The notes beneath the pieces were generated by a model. That model was not told the origin of the DNA. It ran no database searches and was given only the letters and a program-made list of their open reading frames with translations. This document shows, one piece after another, positions 1-8,663 of a stretch of 64,000 nt of DNA. This DNA is from Kitasatospora sp. NBC_01266 (lineage in GTDB: Bacteria > Actinomycetota > Actinomycetes > Streptomycetales > Streptomycetaceae): contig NZ_CP108458.1 of the NCBI RefSeq assembly GCF_036242395.1, positions 2,728,001 to 2,792,000 on the forward strand, in the 5' to 3' direction. Each line of letters starts with the position of its first letter. Position 1 is the stretch's first letter. The position numbers and the translations under genes were made by a program.

Positions 1-1483
1 AGAGGAAGCACCCCATGATCGCCAGCACGATGCCGCCCGCCGCCGCGCCGCCGATCGCCCGCCGCCGCGCCGTGCTGCCGCTCGGGCCGAGCATCGCCCC
101 GAGCATCTGGGCCACCGCCAGACAGAGGAACGGCACCAGCACGACCATGTAGAAGGAGAAGATGGTGCGCTGCTGGAACTGGAACCAGGGCAGGTAGATG
201 GCGGCCACCGCGCAGAGCACCGCGCCCGAGCGCCAGTCCCGCCGGAAGAACCAGCGGTAGAGCAGGTAGGCGAGCGCGAAGCAGCCGGTCCACCAGAGCA
301 GCGGGGTGCCGAGCGCCAGGATCTGCGTGGTGCAGCCGCCGGCGGCGGTGCAGCCCTGCTGCCCGGTGGGCACCGGCTGCCAGTACATGCTGACCGGGCG
401 GGCCTGGACCAGCCAGCTCCACGGATTGGACTGGTAGATGTGCGGGGTGGTCAGCGTGGTGTTGAAGTGCCACATCTCGGACTGGTAGTGCCACCAGCTG
501 CGCAGCGCGGCCGGGAGCAGGCCCGAGCGGCCGGCCGCCCACTGGCGGTCGTAGCCGCCGGAGGTGACGAACCAGCCGGACCAGGAGACCAGGTAGGTCA
601 GCGCGCCGAGCACCGCGATCGAACCGAAGGCGGGCAGCGCGTCGCGGCGCAGCATGCTGCGCATGGGGTGGCGGGCGCCGGCCGCCCGGCGCCCCGCCTG
701 GTCCCAGAGCACGGTGAGCAGGCCGAAGGCGGCCAGGATCTGCCCGCCGTTCCACTTCACCGAGCAGGCCGCGCCGAGCAGCAGCCCGGCGGCCAGCCGC
801 CAGGGGCGCAGGCCCAGCCGCACCCGGTCGCCGTCCACCCCGGGCGCGGCCAGCTTGGCCCTGGCCCGGTCGCGGTCGATCAGCAGGCAGCCGAAGGCGG
901 CCAGCACGAAGAACATCAGGATGCCGTCGAGCAGCCCGGTGCGGCTCATCACGAGTTGCAGGCCGTCCACCGACATCAGCAGCGCGGCGGTGCAGCCGAT
1001 CAGGGTGGAGCCGAAGAGGCGGCGGCCGATCCGGGCCAGCATCAGCACCGAGAGGGTGCCGAGCAGCGCGACCATCACCCGCCAGCCGAACGGGTTCAGC
1101 CCGAAGGCCGCCTCGCCGAGCGCGATCACCCACTTGCCGAGCGGCGGGTGGGCGACGAAGGCGGGCACGTTGTCGAACGGGATGGTCTGCGGGTGCTGCA
1201 GGATCTGCTCGTTGGCGGTGACCGACCAGACGCCCTCGTAGCCCTGGTGGAGCACCGACCAGGCGTCCTTGGGGTAGTACGTCTCGTCGAAGACGAAGGC
1301 GCGCGGGTGGCCGAGGTTCCAGAACCGCAGGACCCCGGCGAAGAGTGCCACCGCGATGGGGCCGAGCCAGCCGGCGTGCCGCACCACCCAGGGTGCCCGG
1401 GTGGTCAAACCCACCAGCAGGGACGGACGGGCCGACGACACTTCCCGCGTCGCCGGCCGCTCGGTGACTGCCGTCTCTGCCAT
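1..1483 (-). CDS. pmt: Dolichyl-phosphate-mannose--protein mannosyltransferase (GT39), C-terminus cut off by window edge
   Basis: The minus-strand frame opens with ATG at 1483 and stays open to the left edge, so about 494 N-terminal residues are seen and the C-terminus is missing. I translated it by hand. The acidic motif FDETYYPKDAW at about residues 64-74 is the DE signature of GT39 protein O-mannosyltransferases in the first extracytoplasmic loop. A stretch reading HPPLGKWVIALGE and many hydrophobic segments follow, as expected for a polytopic enzyme. The family transfers mannose from polyprenyl-phosphate-mannose to Ser/Thr of secreted proteins at the outer face of the membrane. In Streptomyces, Pmt glycosylates lipoproteins and phage receptors. 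Nothing next to it looks co-transcribed. The family call is firm; the symbol rests on similarity to the actinobacterial single-copy gene. Confidence 0.88.
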   Translation of the reverse strand, partial: MAETAVTERPATREVSSARPSLLVGLTTRAPWVVRHAGWLGPIAVALFAGVLRFWNLGHPRAFVFDETYYPKDAWSVLHQGYEGVWSVTANEQILQHPQTIPFDNVPAFVAHPPLGKWVIALGEAAFGLNPFGWRVMVALLGTLSVLMLARIGRRLFGSTLIGCTAALLMSVDGLQLVMSRTGLLDGILMFFVLAAFGCLLIDRDRARAKLAAPGVDGDRVRLGLRPWRLAAGLLLGAACSVKWNGGQILAAFGLLTVLWDQAGRRAAGARHPMRSMLRRDALPAFGSIAVLGALTYLVSWSGWFVTSGGYDRQWAAGRSGLLPAALRSWWHYQSEMWHFNTTLTTPHIYQSNPWSWLVQARPVSMYWQPVPTGQQGCTAAGGCTTQILALGTPLLWWTGCFALAYLLYRWFFRRDWRSGAVLCAVAAIYLPWFQFQQRTIFSFYMVVLVPFLCLAVAQMLGAMLGPSGSTARRRAIGGAAAGGIVLAIMGCFL

Positions 1484-1557
1484 GAACCCACCGCTGTCGA
1501 CTGGATGACCTGGACCGCCGACGACAATAGGTCGCGGCGGTCCCTCCCGTCACCCTC

Positions 1558-2844
1558 TCATGCCGCCGTCTGCAGCTCGCGGAGCGGCACGACCACGGGG
1601 GCCGGCGCCTCGGCGTTGTCCTGCGCCGGGGTCAGGTGCCGGCGCAGCCGCAGCGCCAGGACGACGATCAGCAGTGTGCAGGCGGTCATCGCGGCCAGGT
1701 AGAGCGGCCAGGTGCCGGAGCCGACCAGCAGTACGCCGACCGCCGGGCCGACCGCGATGGCGGTCTGCTTGACCAGCGCGAACGCCGAGTTGTAGGTGCC
1801 CAGCAGCCGGGCCGGGGCCAGGTCGGCGACGATCGGGCCCAGGGTCGGGGCCAGCATCGACTCGCCGACGCCGAACAGCACGTAGATCGAGACGATCGCG
1901 ATGGTGGCCGCCGCCGCCTCGCCGCGGACCAGCCCGGCCAGCAGCGCCGCGCCCCAGGCGCCGAGCCAGACCACACCGGTGGCGGCCATCGCGGTGGTGC
2001 GCCGGCGGCGGGCGGTGATCCGCACCATGAACATCTGCAGCACCACGATGGTCAGCGCGTTGGCGCCGATCGCCATGCCGAGGGTGGCCGGGGCGGTCTT
2101 GACCGTGTCGGTGGCGAAGGCCGCCACGCCCGACTCGAACTGGCCGTAGCAGGTGAAGAAGATCAGCCCGGCCAGCAGGCAGAGCCGCAGCATCGCCTTG
2201 TCCGCGGTCAGCGCGCGCAGTCCGGTGCGCTGGGTCTGCCCGTTCTCGGCGACCAGGATCGGCGCCGGGCCCGGGATCTTCGCCGTGCCGGTGACGGCGG
2301 CCAGGCCCAGGAAGGTCAGCGCCTCGATGGTGAAGAGCCGGGTCAGGCTGGCCGGGTCGGCCACGTTGACGATCTGCCCGCCGACCAGCGCGCCGATGCC
2401 CATGCCCAGGTTGACCAGGGTGAACTGCAGCGCGAAGGCGTGCGAGCGGGTCTGCGCGGTGGAGCAGCGCACGATCATGGTGGCCAGCGCCGGCTGGCAG
2501 GTGGTGACACCGCCGCCGAACAGGAAGGAGGCGATCAGCAGCCCGGTGGTGCCGCTCGCCTGCCCGAACGAGAAGGCGCCGACGGCGGCCATCGCGCAGC
2601 CGGCCAGCAGCACCGGACGCGGCCCGTACCTGTCGATGCCGCGCCCGGCGAACGGCAGCACCACCAGCGCGGCCAGCGCGAAGATGGTGAAGACCAGGCC
2701 GGCGGCCAGCGAACCGAGCCCGCGCACCTGGTCCACGTACACGAACATGTACGGCATCGTGAACCCGCTGCCGAAGGCGCTGAGCGCGTTGCCGAGCTGG
2801 ACCCGGCGCAGGGTGCCCCCCTCGCCGTAGATCTGCTGCTTCAT
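1558..2844 (-). CDS. Major facilitator superfamily transporter
   Basis: This 428-residue membrane protein has about twelve hydrophobic segments. It carries the MFS loop 2-3 signature as GRGIDRYGPRPVLLAG at about residues 68-83. The start ATG at 2844 follows an AAGGGG ribosome binding site about seven bases upstream. It is divergent from a MarR-family gene beginning at 2960, and the two share a 115-base promoter region with a good promoter and an inverted repeat. That layout is typical of a drug efflux pump controlled by its own repressor. The substrate cannot be read from the sequence. A sugar or metabolite exporter role is possible but less favoured. Confidence 0.85.
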   Translation of the reverse strand: MKQQIYGEGGTLRRVQLGNALSAFGSGFTMPYMFVYVDQVRGLGSLAAGLVFTIFALAALVVLPFAGRGIDRYGPRPVLLAGCAMAAVGAFSFGQASGTTGLLIASFLFGGGVTTCQPALATMIVRCSTAQTRSHAFALQFTLVNLGMGIGALVGGQIVNVADPASLTRLFTIEALTFLGLAAVTGTAKIPGPAPILVAENGQTQRTGLRALTADKAMLRLCLLAGLIFFTCYGQFESGVAAFATDTVKTAPATLGMAIGANALTIVVLQMFMVRITARRRRTTAMAATGVVWLGAWGAALLAGLVRGEAAAATIAIVSIYVLFGVGESMLAPTLGPIVADLAPARLLGTYNSAFALVKQTAIAVGPAVGVLLVGSGTWPLYLAAMTACTLLIVVLALRLRRHLTPAQDNAEAPAPVVVPLRELQTAA

Positions 2845-2881
2845 GGAGACACCCCTTAGAACTTTTAGGCTGCAAGATTTC

Positions 2882-2919
2882 AGAGCTAAACTCTACGAGT
2901 CGGAAGAGTGTCGTGTCAA
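2882..2919 (-). promoter_or_regulatory. Promoter for the MFS gene with overlapping inverted repeat
   Basis: On the minus strand TTGACA (2919 to 2914) and TAGAGT (2895 to 2890) are separated by 18 bases, a good match to the streptomycete housekeeping promoter. The transcription start would lie near 2883, about 40 bases ahead of the MFS start codon. An AGAG-CTAAA-CTCT inverted repeat (2882-2894) covers the -10 element. I infer that it is the binding site of the divergent MarR protein. Both elements are seen directly; their function is inferred. Confidence 0.5.
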
Positions 2920-2959
2920 AGGCTTAACTTGGACAGCCGAGCGTGGGAGACTGGGGCCC

Positions 2960-3490
2960 ATGAGCGCACCGAGGCCCGTGCCGGACACCGGCAGCGAGCT
3001 GGACATTGCCGAGCAAGTGGCCATCTACCAGCGGGAGTTCCCCACGGTTGACCCCCAGGTGGAGACCATCGTGTCCTCCCTGTCCCGGGTCGCCCGGCGG
3101 ATGGGCACCGCCTACGGCCGCCAGCTGACTGTGCTCGGAATCACCAGCGCCGAGTGGGAGGTGCTCAAGGCGCTGGTGGTGGCGGGCAGCCCGTACCAGC
3201 TCGGCCCCGGCGAACTGGCCAAGCGGCTCGGCCTGACCCCGGCCGCGATGACCCACCGGATCGACCGGATGGTGGCCGAGGACCTGGTCACCCGGGAGCG
3301 CGACGAGGCCAACCGGGTCCGGGTGATCATCGAGCTGACCGAGAACGGCCGCGACAAGTGGCTGGAGTCGATGCGGATGGCCGCCGTCTTCGAGGAGGAG
3401 CTGCTCCAGGACGTCGAGCCCACGGAGCGCGCGGTGCTCTCCGAGCTGCTGCTGCGGATGCTGACCCGGATCGAGCGGACCAGCCCCTGA
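2960..3490 (+). CDS. MarR-family transcriptional regulator
   Basis: A winged-helix MarR protein of 176 residues. I chose the ATG at 2960 over an in-frame start at 2843: the upstream extension reads through the promoter region and has no family similarity. The helix-turn-helix and wing are recognisable: LGPGELAKRLGLTPAAMTHR is the recognition region, followed by DRMVAEDLVTRERDEANRVRVIIELTENG, the typical MarR wing. It is divergent from the MFS gene and probably represses it, with relief by a ligand of the pump. Confidence 0.87.
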   Translation: MSAPRPVPDTGSELDIAEQVAIYQREFPTVDPQVETIVSSLSRVARRMGTAYGRQLTVLGITSAEWEVLKALVVAGSPYQLGPGELAKRLGLTPAAMTHRIDRMVAEDLVTRERDEANRVRVIIELTENGRDKWLESMRMAAVFEEELLQDVEPTERAVLSELLLRMLTRIERTSP

Positions 3491-3579
3491 GCGGGTTGAG
3501 TGGCGCGAGCAGGCCGCAGGCGTGAAGGTGAGACCCGGGAGGGAACCCACCACACTTCGCGCCCCTGGAGGCGACAACC

Positions 3580-4368
3580 ATGCCCGTGGTCAAGACCCCG
3601 TACCCGCCCGGCACCCCGTGCTGGGTCGACCTGACGGCCCCCGACCAGCAGGCCGCCATCGACTTCTACCGCGACCTGTTCGGCTGGCAGGGCGAGATCG
3701 GCCCCGAGCAGTTCGGCGGCTACGCGGTCCTCACGCTCAGGGACAAGCCGGTGGCCGGCATCATGAAGGCCATGGCGATGGACGACAACCCGCCGCCGCC
3801 CACCGTCTGGACCACCTACCTGGCCACCGCCGAGGCGGACGCCACCGCGACGAAGATCACCGCGAACGGCGGCAAGCTGCTCTTCCCGGTGATGGAGGTC
3901 GGCACGGTCGGCCGGATGAGCGTCGCCGCCGACCCGACCGGCGCGGTCTTCGGCATCTGGCAGGCGCTGGACTTCGGCGGCGCGGAGATCGTCAACGAGC
4001 ACGGCGCGGTGATCTGGAACGAGCTGAACAGCTCCGACCTCAAGGCCGCCACCGCGTTCTACCGGACGGCGCTGGGTATCGAGATCACCCCGACCCCGGA
4101 GATGCCGGACTACCACATGCTCAAGGTCGGCGGTAAGGACGTCGGCGGGGCTCAGGGGCTGCAGAACCACCCGGCGGGCACGCCCTCGCACTGGGCCACC
4201 TACTTCTCGGTGGACGACATCGACAGCACCGTGGACGCGGCGGTGCGGGCCGGTGCCACGATCCTGGTGCCGGCGATGGACACCCCGGTCGGGCGGATGG
4301 GCGCGGTCGCGGACCCGCAGGGCGCACCGTTCTGGATGATCACACCGCAGCAGCCGCAGCAGAGCTGA
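3580..4368 (+). CDS. VOC (glyoxalase/bleomycin-resistance fold) protein with two tandem domains
   Basis: A 262-residue protein made of two vicinal-oxygen-chelate domains. The first covers about residues 8-128, starting GTPCWVDLTAPDQQAAIDFY. The second covers about 135-258, with NELNSSDLKAATAFYRTALG opening it and a matching GRMGAVADPQGAPF end. Streptomyces has many two-domain members annotated as glyoxalase or hydroxylase-like, but few have a known substrate. The start ATG at 3580 follows GGAGG. It stands alone, with a strong terminator right after it. Fold confident, reaction unknown. Confidence 0.85.
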   Translation: MPVVKTPYPPGTPCWVDLTAPDQQAAIDFYRDLFGWQGEIGPEQFGGYAVLTLRDKPVAGIMKAMAMDDNPPPPTVWTTYLATAEADATATKITANGGKLLFPVMEVGTVGRMSVAADPTGAVFGIWQALDFGGAEIVNEHGAVIWNELNSSDLKAATAFYRTALGIEITPTPEMPDYHMLKVGGKDVGGAQGLQNHPAGTPSHWATYFSVDDIDSTVDAAVRAGATILVPAMDTPVGRMGAVADPQGAPFWMITPQQPQQS

Positions 4369-4388
4369 ACCCGCGTCAAGCGCGTGGG

Positions 4389-4428
4389 CCGCGGCCCGGA
4401 CCGATCCGACGATCGGTCCGGGCCGCGG
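4389..4428 (+). terminator. Intrinsic terminator after the VOC gene
   Basis: A perfect 17-base-pair stem (4389-4405 with 4412-4428) closes a six-base loop, 20 bases after the VOC stop codon. There is no T-tract, which is usual for streptomycete terminators. Confidence 0.8.
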
Positions 4429-4483
4429 TGCTCTGCGGGGCGGGCGCGGCAGCGGACGCGGCAGACGCCGAGGGCGCCAGGGC

Positions 4484-4513
4484 CACCGCCGGAGGTTCAG
4501 GACTCCGGCGGTG
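4484..4513. terminator. Second hairpin in the 4369-4800 gap
   Basis: An 11-base-pair inverted repeat (4484-4494 with 4503-4513) with an eight-base loop. It may be a back-up terminator. The remainder of this 432-base gap holds a DasR-like site and no credible gene. Confidence 0.4.
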
Positions 4514-4543
4514 ACTCAGGAGCTCCCTGCACCTGTCGATCAA

Positions 4544-4559
4544 CATGGACTAGACCAAC
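4544..4559. promoter_or_regulatory. Candidate DasR-responsive element (dre-like palindrome)
   Basis: The core TGGACTAGACCA (4546-4557) differs by one base from TGGTCTAGACCA, the core of the DasR binding site used in the N-acetylglucosamine/chitin regulon of Streptomyces. It lies about 240 bases upstream of the ABC transporter operon. The match is seen; binding and the target gene are inferred, and no chitin-related gene is adjacent. Confidence 0.35.
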
Positions 4560-4800
4560 TGTGGCGTCAAGAGCCGACCACCGCGCTTGAGCTGCCGTTA
4601 GGGTTCCCCGCACCGGCCGCTCGGCCGACCCGGCCGACCCTCCCGGATCCGGCGCGGGGTCCGTCTTGAGATGTAGTCGCGCTGCATCTGGCGTCGCAAC
4701 CGGGCCCCGTTCGACTCCTCCTTGCGCGGCTCGTGCCGGTCGCACCGCCCGCCATAGCGTGGGCGGTGTCGCCCGTCCACCCCCTCGCACGAGGATCAAC

Positions 4801-5745
4801 ATGATCGAAGCCGTCGGCCTCACCAAGCGCTACGGCCCCAAAACCGCCGTCCAGGACCTGAGTTTCAGCGTCCGCCCCGGCATCGTGACCGGCTTCCTCG
4901 GCCCCAACGGGGCCGGCAAGTCCACCACCATGCGGATGCTGCTCGGCCTCGACACCCCGAGCGCCGGCCACGCCACCATCAACGGCCGCCGCTACGCCGA
5001 CCACGCCGCGCCGCTGCGCGAGGTCGGCGCGATGCTGGAGGCCCGCGCGATCCACACCGGGCGCTCCGCCTTCAACCACCTGCTCGCGCTGGCCGCCACC
5101 CACGGCATCCCGCGCTCCCGGGTGGACGAGGTGATCGACCTGGTGGGCCTGCGCCAGGTGGCCAGGAAGCGGGCGGGCGGCTTCTCGCTCGGCATGGGCC
5201 AGCGCCTGGGCATCGCCTCCGCGCTGCTCGGCGACCCGGCCACGCTGATCCTCGACGAGCCGGTCAACGGCCTCGACCCCGAGGGCATTCTGTGGATCCG
5301 CAACCTGCTCAAGTCGCTGGCGGTCGAGGGCCGCACGGTGCTGGTCTCCTCGCACCTGATGAGCGAGATGGCGCTCACCGCCGAGCACCTGATCGTGATC
5401 GGCCGCGGGCAGCTGATCGCGGACACCTCGGTGGCCGACTTCACCGAGCGGGCCTCGCGCGGCGGAGTGCTGGTGCGCACCCCCGACTCAGTGCGGCTCG
5501 GTGAGCTGCTGCGCGAGCTGCCGGGTGTGAGCGTGACCGACGGCGAGGACGCCCAGGTGCTGACCGTGGACGGCGCGGACAGCGAGCGGGTCGGCCGGCT
5601 GGCCGCCGAGCACGGCCTGACGCTCTTCGAACTGACCCCGCAGAAGGCCTCGCTGGAGGAGGCCTTCATGGAAATGACCAAGGACGCCGTCGAGTACGAC
5701 GCCGTGGTCGCCCCCCGCACGCTGGTCGAGGAGCACGCAGCATGA
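4801..5745 (+). CDS. ABC transporter ATP-binding protein (ABC-2 exporter type)
   Basis: A 314-residue ATPase. Walker A GPNGAGKST sits at residues 34-42, a degenerate signature FSLGMGQRLGIA in the middle, and Walker B LILDEPVNGLDPEG just after. A C-terminal extension of about 100 residues is typical of the ABC-2 drug/lantibiotic exporter ATPases. I took ATG at 4801, preceded by GAGG at about nine bases, rather than the longer in-frame start at 4666. Its stop overlaps the permease start (ATGA), so the two are translationally coupled. A two-component pair follows on the same strand and may sense the exported compound or an envelope stress. Confidence 0.9.
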   Translation: MIEAVGLTKRYGPKTAVQDLSFSVRPGIVTGFLGPNGAGKSTTMRMLLGLDTPSAGHATINGRRYADHAAPLREVGAMLEARAIHTGRSAFNHLLALAATHGIPRSRVDEVIDLVGLRQVARKRAGGFSLGMGQRLGIASALLGDPATLILDEPVNGLDPEGILWIRNLLKSLAVEGRTVLVSSHLMSEMALTAEHLIVIGRGQLIADTSVADFTERASRGGVLVRTPDSVRLGELLRELPGVSVTDGEDAQVLTVDGADSERVGRLAAEHGLTLFELTPQKASLEEAFMEMTKDAVEYDAVVAPRTLVEEHAA

Positions 5746-6572
5746 GCACCGCCACCCCCACCGCCGTCCCGGCCCGCGGGCCGGTCGGCGGCCCGGTCAC
5801 GCTGCCGCGCGTGGTCCACTCCGAGTGGATCAAGTTCCGCACGCTGCGCTCGACCTACTTCACCCTGCTGGCCGCCGTGGTCTTCATGATCGGCTTCGGC
5901 CTGCTCGCCTGCTATGGCGCGATCGACCACCTGAACCACCCCGACATGCGCGACCACGGCTTCTCGATCAACGCCGCCGACCGCAGCCTGCGCGGCTACC
6001 TGGCGGCCCAGCTGGCCGTCGGCGTGCTCGGCGTGCTGGTGGTCAGCGGCGAGTACAGCACCGGCATGATCCGCGCCTCGCTGTCCGCCGTGCCGCGCCG
6101 CCTGCCGGTGCTCTGGGCCAAGGCGGGCGTCTTCGGTGCGGTGACCTTCGTGGTGACCCTGATCACCGCGTTCGTCGCCTTCTTCGGCGGCCAGGCGGTG
6201 CTCTCCGCCAACCACGTGCAGACCACGCTGTCGGCCGCCGGGGTGACCCGCACCGTCGTCGGCACCTCGCTCTACCTCACCGCGATCGGCATCCTCGCGG
6301 TCGCGGTCGGCACGATGATCCGCAACACGGCCGGCGGCATCGCCGCGATCTTCGGCATGCTGCTGGTGCTGCCCACCCTGGTCGAGGTGCTGCCGGCCAA
6401 CTGGAGCAGCAACATCGGCCCGTACCTGCCCGGCGCGGCCGGCCAGGCGGTGGCCACGCTCAACCCGGACCCGGGCACGCTCGCCCCGTGGACCGGCTAC
6501 GGCGTGCTCTGGATCTACGTGGTCGTCGCGCTGATCGGCGCGGCCGCGGTGCTCAAGCGGCGCGACGCGTGA
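5742..6572 (+). CDS. ABC-2 type permease
   Basis: A 276-residue membrane protein with about six hydrophobic segments. Its start overlaps the stop of the ATPase gene by four bases. It opens with a cytoplasmic region reading VVHSEWIKFRTLRSTYFTLL, a hallmark of actinobacterial ABC-2 permeases. The segment VSGEYSTGMIRASLSAVPRR is also typical of this group. It forms the membrane part of the exporter with the preceding ATPase. Substrate unknown. Confidence 0.88.
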   Translation: MSTATPTAVPARGPVGGPVTLPRVVHSEWIKFRTLRSTYFTLLAAVVFMIGFGLLACYGAIDHLNHPDMRDHGFSINAADRSLRGYLAAQLAVGVLGVLVVSGEYSTGMIRASLSAVPRRLPVLWAKAGVFGAVTFVVTLITAFVAFFGGQAVLSANHVQTTLSAAGVTRTVVGTSLYLTAIGILAVAVGTMIRNTAGGIAAIFGMLLVLPTLVEVLPANWSSNIGPYLPGAAGQAVATLNPDPGTLAPWTGYGVLWIYVVVALIGAAAVLKRRDA

Positions 6573-6615
6573 GCGTCGGTCCGGCGAGCACCGCCGACAG
6601 GTCGGGCGCCATCCG

Positions 6616-7980
6616 ATGCACAATGGCGCGATGACTTCGCTCGATCAGCTCCCGACAGCCCTCGGGCGGCGCTTTCCCCGCGCCGCCTGGGGGCTGGCCG
6701 CGTTGCGCGGCTGGCTGCTCGACGAGCGCTACCCGCTCGCCGTCGACCTCGCCTTCGCGCTGGCGGTGCTGGCGCTGGCCAGCGCGGCGCACGGGCGCGA
6801 CCTGCGCGAGCACCCGTGGATCTGGCTGCTGCAGCTCGCGCTGATCCTGCCGCTCACCTTCCGCCGCCGGGCCCCGCTGACGGTCTTCGGGGTGATCGCG
6901 GGCGTCGCCTTCGTGCAGTGGCTGACCTACCAGGCGATGCCCGCCGACATCGCGGTGCTGCTCGCGCTCTACACCGTGGCGGCGCACTGCTCGCGTCGGA
7001 TGACGGTGCTCTCCTACCTGGTCGCCGAGCTCGGCGTGGTGCTGGTGGCCTCCAACCTGCGGACCACGGTCGCGCTGGCCGATCCGGTGGGGATCTGGTT
7101 CAAGGCCGCCTTCATGCTCTCCGGCGCCACCACGGCCGCCGCCGTGCTCGGCCTCAACGTCCGGGCCCGCCGCGCCCAGCTGCGCGCGCTGCGGGCCAGG
7201 GCCCGCGAGCTGGAGCGCCAGCGCGACCAGCAGGCCGCCCTCGCGGTCGCCGAGGAGCGCTCCCGGATCGCCCGCGAGATGCACGACATCGTCACGCACA
7301 ACCTCTCGGTGATGGTCGCGCTCGCCGACGGCGCCGTCTACGTCAACCCGATCGCCCCGGAGAAGGCCACCGCCGCGATGCGCCAGTCGGCCGAGACCGG
7401 ACGCCAGGCGCTGACCGACATGCGCCGCTTCCTCGGCGTGCTGCGGGCCGACGAACCCGACGCGCTGCGCCACCCACAGCCCGGCCTGGGCCAGCTCGCC
7501 GCGCTGGCCGCCCAGGTCCGGGCGGCCGGCCTGCCCACCGAGCTGCGGCTGACCGGCGAGGCCGCCGGCATCTCCCCCGGCGCCCAGCTGACCGTCTACC
7601 GGCTGGTCCAGGAGTCGCTCACCAACACCCTCAAGCACGCCGCGCCCGGCGCCCGCGCCCAGGTCACCGTGGACTGCACGGCCGACCTGGTGACGGTGGA
7701 GGTCCGCGACGACGGGGTCGCGCTGCACCGGCCCGGCTCCGCCGCCGACCGGGGCGACGACTGGCCCGGCGAGCCCGGACACGGCCTGGCCGGGATGCGC
7801 GAGCGGGTCGCCGCCTATGGTGGTGGTCTGAGCGCCGGACCGCTGCCGCGGGGCGGCTGGCGGGTGGCCGCCACGCTCGACCTCGGCCCCGGCCCCGCGC
7901 CCGGCCCGGACCCGGAACCCGGCCCGGACCCCGATCCCGCACCCGACCTCGCACCCGACCTCCAGGAAGCCCACCGATGA
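6616..7980 (+). CDS. Sensor histidine kinase, NarL/DesK type
   Basis: A 454-residue kinase. About five hydrophobic segments lie in residues 25-190, a short coiled coil around 190-215, then the HisKA_3 dimerisation box EEERSRIAREMHDIVTHNLS-like region with the phospho-acceptor His at residue 223. The HATPase domain (about 315-435) contains the N-box QESLTNTLKHA and G-box GHGLAGMRERV. The C-terminal tail is a Pro/Asp/Gly-rich low-complexity stretch. The ATG at 6616 and another at 6631 are both possible; neither has a strong ribosome binding site. The stop overlaps the response regulator start. Signal unknown; the neighbouring ABC-2 exporter is the likely output. Confidence 0.9.
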   Translation: MHNGAMTSLDQLPTALGRRFPRAAWGLAALRGWLLDERYPLAVDLAFALAVLALASAAHGRDLREHPWIWLLQLALILPLTFRRRAPLTVFGVIAGVAFVQWLTYQAMPADIAVLLALYTVAAHCSRRMTVLSYLVAELGVVLVASNLRTTVALADPVGIWFKAAFMLSGATTAAAVLGLNVRARRAQLRALRARARELERQRDQQAALAVAEERSRIAREMHDIVTHNLSVMVALADGAVYVNPIAPEKATAAMRQSAETGRQALTDMRRFLGVLRADEPDALRHPQPGLGQLAALAAQVRAAGLPTELRLTGEAAGISPGAQLTVYRLVQESLTNTLKHAAPGARAQVTVDCTADLVTVEVRDDGVALHRPGSAADRGDDWPGEPGHGLAGMRERVAAYGGGLSAGPLPRGGWRVAATLDLGPGPAPGPDPEPGPDPDPAPDLAPDLQEAHR

Positions 7981-8645
7981 CCATCCGCGTCCTGCTGGTG
8001 GACGACCAACCGCTGCTGCGCGTCGCCTTCACCCTGGTCCTCGACTCGCAGCCGGACCTGGAGGTGGCCGGCGAGGCCGAGGACGGCGCGGAGGCGGTGC
8101 GCCTCACCCTGGAGCAGCGCCCGGACGTGGTGCTGATGGACGTCCGGATGCCCGGCATGGACGGCATCGAGGCAACCCGGCGGATCGTCGAGGCCTCCCC
8201 CGACACCAAGGTGCTCATCATGACCACCTTCGACCTCGACGAGTACGCCTTCGCCGGCCTGCGGGCCGGGGCCTCGGGCTTCCTGCTGAAGAACGCCCAG
8301 CCGGCCGAACTGCTCAGCGCGATCCGCAGCGTGGCGGCGGGCGACGCCGTGGTGGCGCCCCGGATCACCCGCCGGCTGCTGGACACCTTCGCCTCGCAGC
8401 TGCCCGCCGACGGCGGCTCGCCGGACCGGGCCGAGAGCGCCATCGAGGCGCTGACCACCCGCGAGCGCAGCGTGCTGGTCCAGGTGGCCCGCGGCCTGTC
8501 GAACGCCGAGGTGGCCGCCGAACTCTTCCTCGCCGAGGCCACGGTGAAGACCCATGTGAGCCGGATCCTGCTCAAGCTCGGCCTGCGCGACCGGGTCCAG
8601 GCCGTGGTCTTCGCCTACGAAAACCGCTTGGTCCGCCCGACCTGA
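7977..8645 (+). CDS. Response regulator, NarL/LuxR family
   Basis: A 222-residue regulator that begins at the ATG overlapping the kinase stop. The receiver domain shows the acidic pair DD at 9-10, phospho-acceptor Asp55 in LMDVRMPGMDG, and Lys in FLLKNAQPAE. The C-terminal LuxR-type helix-turn-helix reads LTTRERSVLVQVARGLSNAE followed by the ATVKTHVSRILLKL recognition helix. It is the partner of the preceding kinase. The pair probably controls the upstream ABC-2 exporter, as in many streptomycete four-gene units; that link is inferred from position only. Confidence 0.93.
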   Translation: MTIRVLLVDDQPLLRVAFTLVLDSQPDLEVAGEAEDGAEAVRLTLEQRPDVVLMDVRMPGMDGIEATRRIVEASPDTKVLIMTTFDLDEYAFAGLRAGASGFLLKNAQPAELLSAIRSVAAGDAVVAPRITRRLLDTFASQLPADGGSPDRAESAIEALTTRERSVLVQVARGLSNAEVAAELFLAEATVKTHVSRILLKLGLRDRVQAVVFAYENRLVRPT

Positions 8646-8663
8646 GCGGCCGACAATCGGCGG

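Noticed and set aside
4801..8645. ABC transporter as a chitobiose importer because of the DasR-like site
   Set aside because: The permease is ABC-2 type without a substrate-binding protein, so it is an exporter.
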